Origin: JAVBTR01 sp031556065
GTDB taxonomy: Bacteria > Bacillota > Clostridia > Christensenellales > Aristaeellaceae
Assembly (NCBI GenBank): GCA_031556065.1
Contig: JAVBTR010000087.1
Span: 1 to 48,660, forward strand
Length of the DNA: 48,660 nucleotides
Reading direction: 5' to 3'
Shown: in pieces, positions 48,206 to 48,660 of the stretch
How positions within the stretch are numbered: the first letter of the stretch is position 1
Layout: each line of letters begins with the position of its first letter
Position numbers and translations under genes: made by a program
The notes under the pieces: generated by a model
What the model saw: the letters and a program-made list of their open reading frames with translations, nothing else
Told to the model about the DNA's origin: nothing
Database searches by the model: none

Positions 48206-48660
48206 AGTTCTGGCAAAAGGCGTTCCTGTGCATCATTGCCGTGGTGATCGTCGGTGTGGATCTGATCGGCTTTGCCCTCACACGCCACAGCTATACCTTG
48301 GTGTATGAGAACACCTGCCGCACGGCCTTGATGGAGGCGCACGGCTTGGAAAGCGCTATCTATACCAGCATCGCACTGTCCCTTCGGCAGTATGATGCGC
48401 TAAATGCACAGAACCTGCGCACCACCATTGCCCCTTACTCCGACTACTATAAGACACAGGGGTTTTACATGGCGGTGTACCAAAACGATCAGGAGCAGTT
48501 TTCAAGCTTTCCCGGTCAAATGGATTATCAAGGATTGAAAGAAAATGCCACCCCGCATACCGCCAAGACCCATACCCTGGGAGGTCGGCTGTATTGCGTG
48601 ATCTTTTCCGGGCTGGATACCCAGTACGATAACCTGCAAATGGTTTTTTTCAAAGATGTC
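48202..48660 (+). CDS. Sensor histidine kinase, N-terminal part (cut by window end)
   Basis: 153 residues visible, open at the right edge. A short cytoplasmic start (MKFWQKAF) and a membrane helix (LCIIAVVIVGVDLIGFAL) lead into an extracytoplasmic sensor region (TRHSYTLVYENTCRTALMEA onward). The kinase core is outside the window, so identification rests on the ATGA overlap with the OmpR-type regulator and on the membrane/sensor layout. No recognisable ligand domain in the visible part. Confidence 0.8.
   Translation, partial: MKFWQKAFLCIIAVVIVGVDLIGFALTRHSYTLVYENTCRTALMEAHGLESAIYTSIALSLRQYDALNAQNLRTTIAPYSDYYKTQGFYMAVYQNDQEQFSSFPGQMDYQGLKENATPHTAKTHTLGGRLYCVIFSGLDTQYDNLQMVFFKDV

Overview
The window looks like a chromosomal segment of a Clostridia-type Bacillota anaerobe. 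It carries ATP-dependent PEP carboxykinase, an smpB-ssrA pair, YesM/YesN two-component systems with LplB/LplC-type sugar permeases, a yjdF (DUF2992) gene behind a probable yjdF riboswitch, and serine-recombinase remnants of the clostridial type. The species is not identifiable by eye. One oddity for a monoderm is that none of the three sugar-binding proteins has a lipobox cysteine.

Region 1 (1-10.9 kb, core genome): tmRNA (ssrA, cut by the left edge) and smpB on the minus strand, divergent from proA through promoters that share one palindromic -35 box. A c-di-GMP response regulator (REC-HD-GYP-PAS-GGDEF) and an Hpt protein on the minus strand are divergent from pckA. Then come an ECF sigma factor with an overlapping membrane-bound partner, and a large secreted, membrane-anchored beta-repeat protein on the minus strand. 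Related long hairpins without U-tracts follow proA and pckA.

Region 2 (11.0-12.85 kb): a graveyard of mobile genes, with an IS1634-like transposase start joined to an element-type protein tail, and two broken large serine recombinases.

Region 3 (12.9-42.9 kb): an island of three sugar-uptake modules, each with an ABC transporter lacking its ATPase gene and a YesM/YesN two-component system. Module A (12.9-27.4 kb) is divergent from GH38 alpha-mannosidase, sulfatase and GH31 glycosidase genes, none with a signal peptide. This suggests that sulfated mannose-containing oligosaccharides are imported and degraded inside the cell. Module B (27.9-35.8 kb) is one co-directional operon that also encodes a cytosolic beta-propeller protein with calcium-loop-like repeats, between kinase and regulator. 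Module C (36.4-42.9 kb) is decaying: kinase, regulator and binding protein are each broken, while both permeases stay open. Three direct copies of a structured non-coding repeat (27.6, 36.1 and 44.15 kb) sit at the module boundaries and are the most unusual signal here.

Region 4 (42.9-44.1 kb): more junk (transporter tail, third recombinase fragment, methyltransferase start). Region 5 (44.5-48.66 kb): riboswitch and yjdF, a TetR regulator divergent from a PaaK-like adenylate-forming enzyme through two matching palindromic operators, and an OmpR-type two-component pair cut by the right edge.
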